Source of the DNA: Cytophagaceae bacterium
GTDB taxonomy: Bacteria > Bacteroidota > Bacteroidia > Cytophagales > Spirosomataceae
Assembly (NCBI GenBank): GCA_947461155.1
Contig: CANHKE010000026.1
Span: 1-9,240 of the forward strand
Direction: 5' to 3'
Length of the DNA stretch: 9,240 bases
Part shown: positions 6,502 to 9,240 of the stretch, piece by piece
Position numbering within the stretch: position 1 is the first letter of the stretch
How the letters are laid out: each line of letters opens with the position of its first letter
Notes under the pieces: model-generated
What the model was told of the DNA's origin: nothing
Database searches by the model: none
What the model saw: only the letters and a program-made list of their open reading frames with translations
Position numbers and translations under genes: made by a program

Positions 6502-7248
6502 CTAGGTATATAAACCTCCATTCACGTGAATCGTTTGTCCAGTCACATAGGTAGATAAATCAGAACCTAAGAACAGACAAACATCTGCTACTTCACTGGC
6601 TTCTCCACCACGCTTCAACGGAATTGCTTTCTTCCATTCCTCAATCGCAGCTTCATTTAACTCACCAGTCATTTCTGTCTCAATAAAACCAGGCGCAATT
6701 GCATTACAGCGAATATTACGTGAGCCCAACTCCAAAGCAACCGATTTTGTAAATCCGATTATACCAGCTTTGGAAGCTGCATAATTAGCTTGACCCGCAT
6801 TTCCCTTCACACCCACAACCGAAGTCATGTTAATGATCGACCCAGATTTAGCTTTCATCATCGGCTTAATCACCGCTTTAGTCAAGTTAAACACGGATTT
6901 CAAATTCACTTGAATAACTTCATCCCACTGCTCCTCGCTCATGCGCATCAATAATCCATCACGGGTAATTCCAGCATTATTAATCAATATGTCAATTTGA
7001 CCAAAATCCGCAATAACTGCATTCACTAATTCTTCTGCAGCATCAAACAAAGAAGCATCTGAACGATATCCTTTGGCTTTTATTCCATAGGCTTCTAACT
7101 CTTTTACTAACGCCTCACCTTTCTCAACAGAAGATAAATACGTAAATGCAACCTGAGCTCCAGCTTTTGCAAATTGATTTGCAATGGCTCGACCAATTCC
7201 TCGGGACGCACCGGTTACTAATACTACTTTGTCTTGTACTAACTGCAT
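6502..7248 (-). CDS. fabG: 3-oxoacyl-[acyl-carrier-protein] reductase FabG
   Basis: Cytoplasmic NADPH-dependent short-chain dehydrogenase that performs the first reduction of the type II fatty-acid elongation cycle, from 3-oxoacyl-ACP to 3-hydroxyacyl-ACP. It has 248 residues, the typical length. The Rossmann motif is TGASRGIG (12-19), with NNAG at 90-93. The catalytic set is Asn115, Ser143, Tyr156 and Lys160 (YAASK). The end HVNGGLYT is typical of true FabG rather than of other SDRs. No acpP or other fab gene is adjacent; the upstream neighbour is clpC, 6 bases away, so the two are probably co-transcribed. A strong terminator follows the stop. Confidence 0.95.
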   Translation of the reverse strand: MQLVQDKVVLVTGASRGIGRAIANQFAKAGAQVAFTYLSSVEKGEALVKELEAYGIKAKGYRSDASLFDAAEELVNAVIADFGQIDILINNAGITRDGLLMRMSEEQWDEVIQVNLKSVFNLTKAVIKPMMKAKSGSIINMTSVVGVKGNAGQANYAASKAGIIGFTKSVALELGSRNIRCNAIAPGFIETEMTGELNEAAIEEWKKAIPLKRGGEASEVADVCLFLGSDLSTYVTGQTIHVNGGLYT

Positions 7249-7254
7249 GCTTAA

Positions 7255-9240
7255 TTATTTTTTGATTCGTTTCAATTGTATTACTTCTTCATCTTTGACA
7301 TAATCCGCCTGAATAAGCTCATCAGCCGCTAATTCTCCTTTCAATATTTCTTCTGCTAACGGATCCTCCAAATATTTTTGAATCGCGCGGTTCAGCGGTC
7401 TTGCCCCATATTGTGGATCATAGCCTTTATCCGCAATAAAGTCTTTGGCAGCATCCGTTAAGGTAATGGCAAAACCTAAATTAGTTAATCGGGTGAAGAG
7501 TTTTACCAACAATAAATCAATGATTTGATGTAAGTCGGTACGCTCCAACGAATTAAATATGATAATATCGTCCAAGCGATTAATAAACTCAGGCGCAAAT
7601 GCCTTTTTAAGTGCATTTTGAATCGTTGCCCTCGCAGCTTCTTCCAAGTTATCTACACGAGATTTCGTCGAAAAACCAATTCCAGAACCAAAATCCTTTA
7701 GATCTCGTGCGCCAATATTCGACGTCATGATAATAATCGTGTTTCGGAAATCTACACGCCGACCTAAGCCATCCGTCAAAATTCCATCGTCTAAAACTTG
7801 TAGCAATAAGTTAAAGACATCTGGATGTGCCTTTTCAATTTCATCTAGTAAGACAACAGAATATGGTTTGCGGCGAATCTTTTCTGTCAACTGACCACCT
7901 TCTTCATAACCTACATAGCCCGGAGGCGCTCCTACTAATCGCGATACACTGAATTTCTCCATGTATTCACTCATGTCAATGCGCACCAGCGAATCTTCTT
8001 TATCAAATAAATAAGTCGCTAATACCTTAGCCATTTCTGTCTTTCCAACACCCGTTGGGCCTAAAAAGATAAATGAACCAATTGGTTTCTGTGGATCCTT
8101 TAACCCAACACGCGTCCGTTGAATCGCTTTCACTAATTTCTTAACCGCATCTCCTTGACCAATCACATGTTTGGTCAATTCTGCTTCCATTTGAAGTAAT
8201 TTCTCACCTTCTTTGGCAGCCACACGATTAACAGGAATTCCTGTCATTTGAGCGATAACCTCAGCCACACTTTCTTCGTTGACCGTAAACTTCTGCTTCT
8301 TTGACTCCTCCTCCCAACTATTTTTCGCATGATCTAATTGCTCAATTAACTTCTTTTCACGATCACGCAATTGGGCTGCTTCTTCATATTTCTGCGATTT
8401 CACCACTTGATTTTTCTCCTTTTTAACCAATTCAATTTGGTTTTCTAAGGCAACAATATCCGCAGGAACCTGAATGTTGGCTATATGAACACGTGCACCT
8501 ACTTCATCCATTACATCAATCGCCTTATCCGGCAAGAAACGATCTGAAATGTAGCGATCTGATAACTTAACAGCCGAAACAATCGCTTCAGGTGTATAAA
8601 TTACATGGTGATGCTCTTCATACTTGTCCTTAATATTATTTAGGATTTCAATCGTCTCGTCGATACTTGTCGCATCGACCATCACCGTTTGAAAACGACG
8701 CGCTAAAGCGCCATCTTTTTCGATATACTGACGGTATTCATCCAATGTCGTTGCACCAATCACCTGAATATCACCGCGCGCTAAAGCCGGTTTAAACATA
8801 TTCGATGCATCCAATGAACCCGAAGCGCCACCAGCACCTACAATGGTGTGTAATTCATCAATGAATAGTATAACATCCGTTGATTTCTCCAATTCATTCA
8901 TCACTGCCTTCATCCGCTCCTCAAATTGACCTCTGTATTTAGTACCAGCCACTAATGAAGCAATATCCAGTGTAACAACACGCTTTCCAAATAAGACACG
9001 CGAAACCTTCTTTTGAATAATGCGCAAAGCCAAACCTTCGGCAATCGCCGTCTTACCCACACCCGGTTCTCCGATCAAAATAGGATTATTTTTCTTGCGA
9101 CGCGATAAAATCTGAGCAACACGCTCGATTTCCTTTTCACGCCCAACAATCGGGTCAAGCTTCCCATTTTCAGCAATTTTTGTCAAATCACGACCAAAAT
9201 TATCTAATACAGGTGTTTTACTTTTTTCAGTTCCTTTCGC
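7255..9240 (-). CDS. clpC: AAA+ unfoldase ClpC, 5' end outside window
   Basis: ATP-dependent Clp/Hsp100 unfoldase that feeds substrates to ClpP in the cytoplasm. 661 C-terminal residues are visible and the frame is open to the window edge; an in-frame TTG at 9186 is not the start. The missing part is the N-terminal Clp_N repeat domain. In visible numbering, D1 has Walker A GEPGVGKT (57-64), pore-loop KYRGQ and Walker B ILFIDE (124-129). A short middle domain with a UVR motif ([14 protein letters not shown], about 285-298) separates ClpC from ClpB, whose middle domain is long. D2 has Walker A GPTGVGKT (394-401), pore GYVGYEE, Walker B VVLLDE (462-467) and sensor-2 GARPLNR. An IGF tripeptide (521-523) is the expected ClpP docking loop. 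Six bases separate its stop from fabG. Confidence 0.95.
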   Translation of the reverse strand, partial: AKGTEKSKTPVLDNFGRDLTKIAENGKLDPIVGREKEIERVAQILSRRKKNNPILIGEPGVGKTAIAEGLALRIIQKKVSRVLFGKRVVTLDIASLVAGTKYRGQFEERMKAVMNELEKSTDVILFIDELHTIVGAGGASGSLDASNMFKPALARGDIQVIGATTLDEYRQYIEKDGALARRFQTVMVDATSIDETIEILNNIKDKYEEHHHVIYTPEAIVSAVKLSDRYISDRFLPDKAIDVMDEVGARVHIANIQVPADIVALENQIELVKKEKNQVVKSQKYEEAAQLRDREKKLIEQLDHAKNSWEEESKKQKFTVNEESVAEVIAQMTGIPVNRVAAKEGEKLLQMEAELTKHVIGQGDAVKKLVKAIQRTRVGLKDPQKPIGSFIFLGPTGVGKTEMAKVLATYLFDKEDSLVRIDMSEYMEKFSVSRLVGAPPGYVGYEEGGQLTEKIRRKPYSVVLLDEIEKAHPDVFNLLLQVLDDGILTDGLGRRVDFRNTIIIMTSNIGARDLKDFGSGIGFSTKSRVDNLEEAARATIQNALKKAFAPEFINRLDDIIIFNSLERTDLHQIIDLLLVKLFTRLTNLGFAITLTDAAKDFIADKGYDPQYGARPLNRAIQKYLEDPLAEEILKGELAADELIQADYVKDEEVIQLKRIKK

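Noticed and set aside
6520..6531. Perfect 12-bp palindrome attcacgtgaat as a possible operator
   Set aside because: It lies in the conserved IHVN codons of fabG and is explained by coding constraint; there is no promoter next to it.
7255..9186. TTG at 9186 as the clpC start
   Set aside because: The frame continues upstream with [10 protein letters not shown], which is conserved ClpC sequence, so the gene runs off the window.

Overview
The window reads as ordinary chromosome from a low-GC member of the Bacteroidota, plausibly Cytophagia-like; the class is a guess. The phylum call rests on four things. Two promoters fit the Bacteroidota sigma form (TTTG or TTG, 19 bases, then TAnnTTTG). Start codons lack Shine-Dalgarno sequences. 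bS16 carries a long Ala/Glu-rich tail. The protein families match (DUF4403-like lipoprotein, ClpC, secreted BD-FAE-like esterase). I see no mobile element, CRISPR array, tRNA or phage gene.

Layout: one gene lies on the + strand, the 3' part of an APC-family amino acid permease (1-948). Everything else is on the minus strand. In transcription order it runs: clpC (5' end outside the window), fabG, a terminator, a DUF4403-like lipoprotein gene, the RNase P RNA gene rnpB with its own promoter, rpsP with its own promoter and a hairpin leader, a terminator-like hairpin, rimM, trmD, an EamA/DMT transporter and a secreted alpha/beta hydrolase. The hydrolase and the permease converge and overlap by 13 bases.

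Functional themes: the centre (about 2760-5230) is a translation and RNA-maturation block, with RNase P RNA, ribosomal protein bS16, 30S assembly factor RimM and the m1G37 tRNA methyltransferase TrmD. rpsP-rimM-trmD keeps the widespread bacterial order, but rplS does not follow and two unrelated genes close the run. The right side holds protein quality control (ClpC) and fatty-acid synthesis (FabG).

The points most worth a second look are regulatory. Twice, a Rho-independent terminator hairpin sits only 6-8 bases before the next start codon (rpsP/rimM and fabG/lipoprotein), which suggests attenuation between genes. rpsP has a stable 5'-UTR hairpin and a tiny overlapping upstream ORF. The bS16 tail is built of tandem in-frame 30-bp repeats. 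I found no convincing new multi-gene system.
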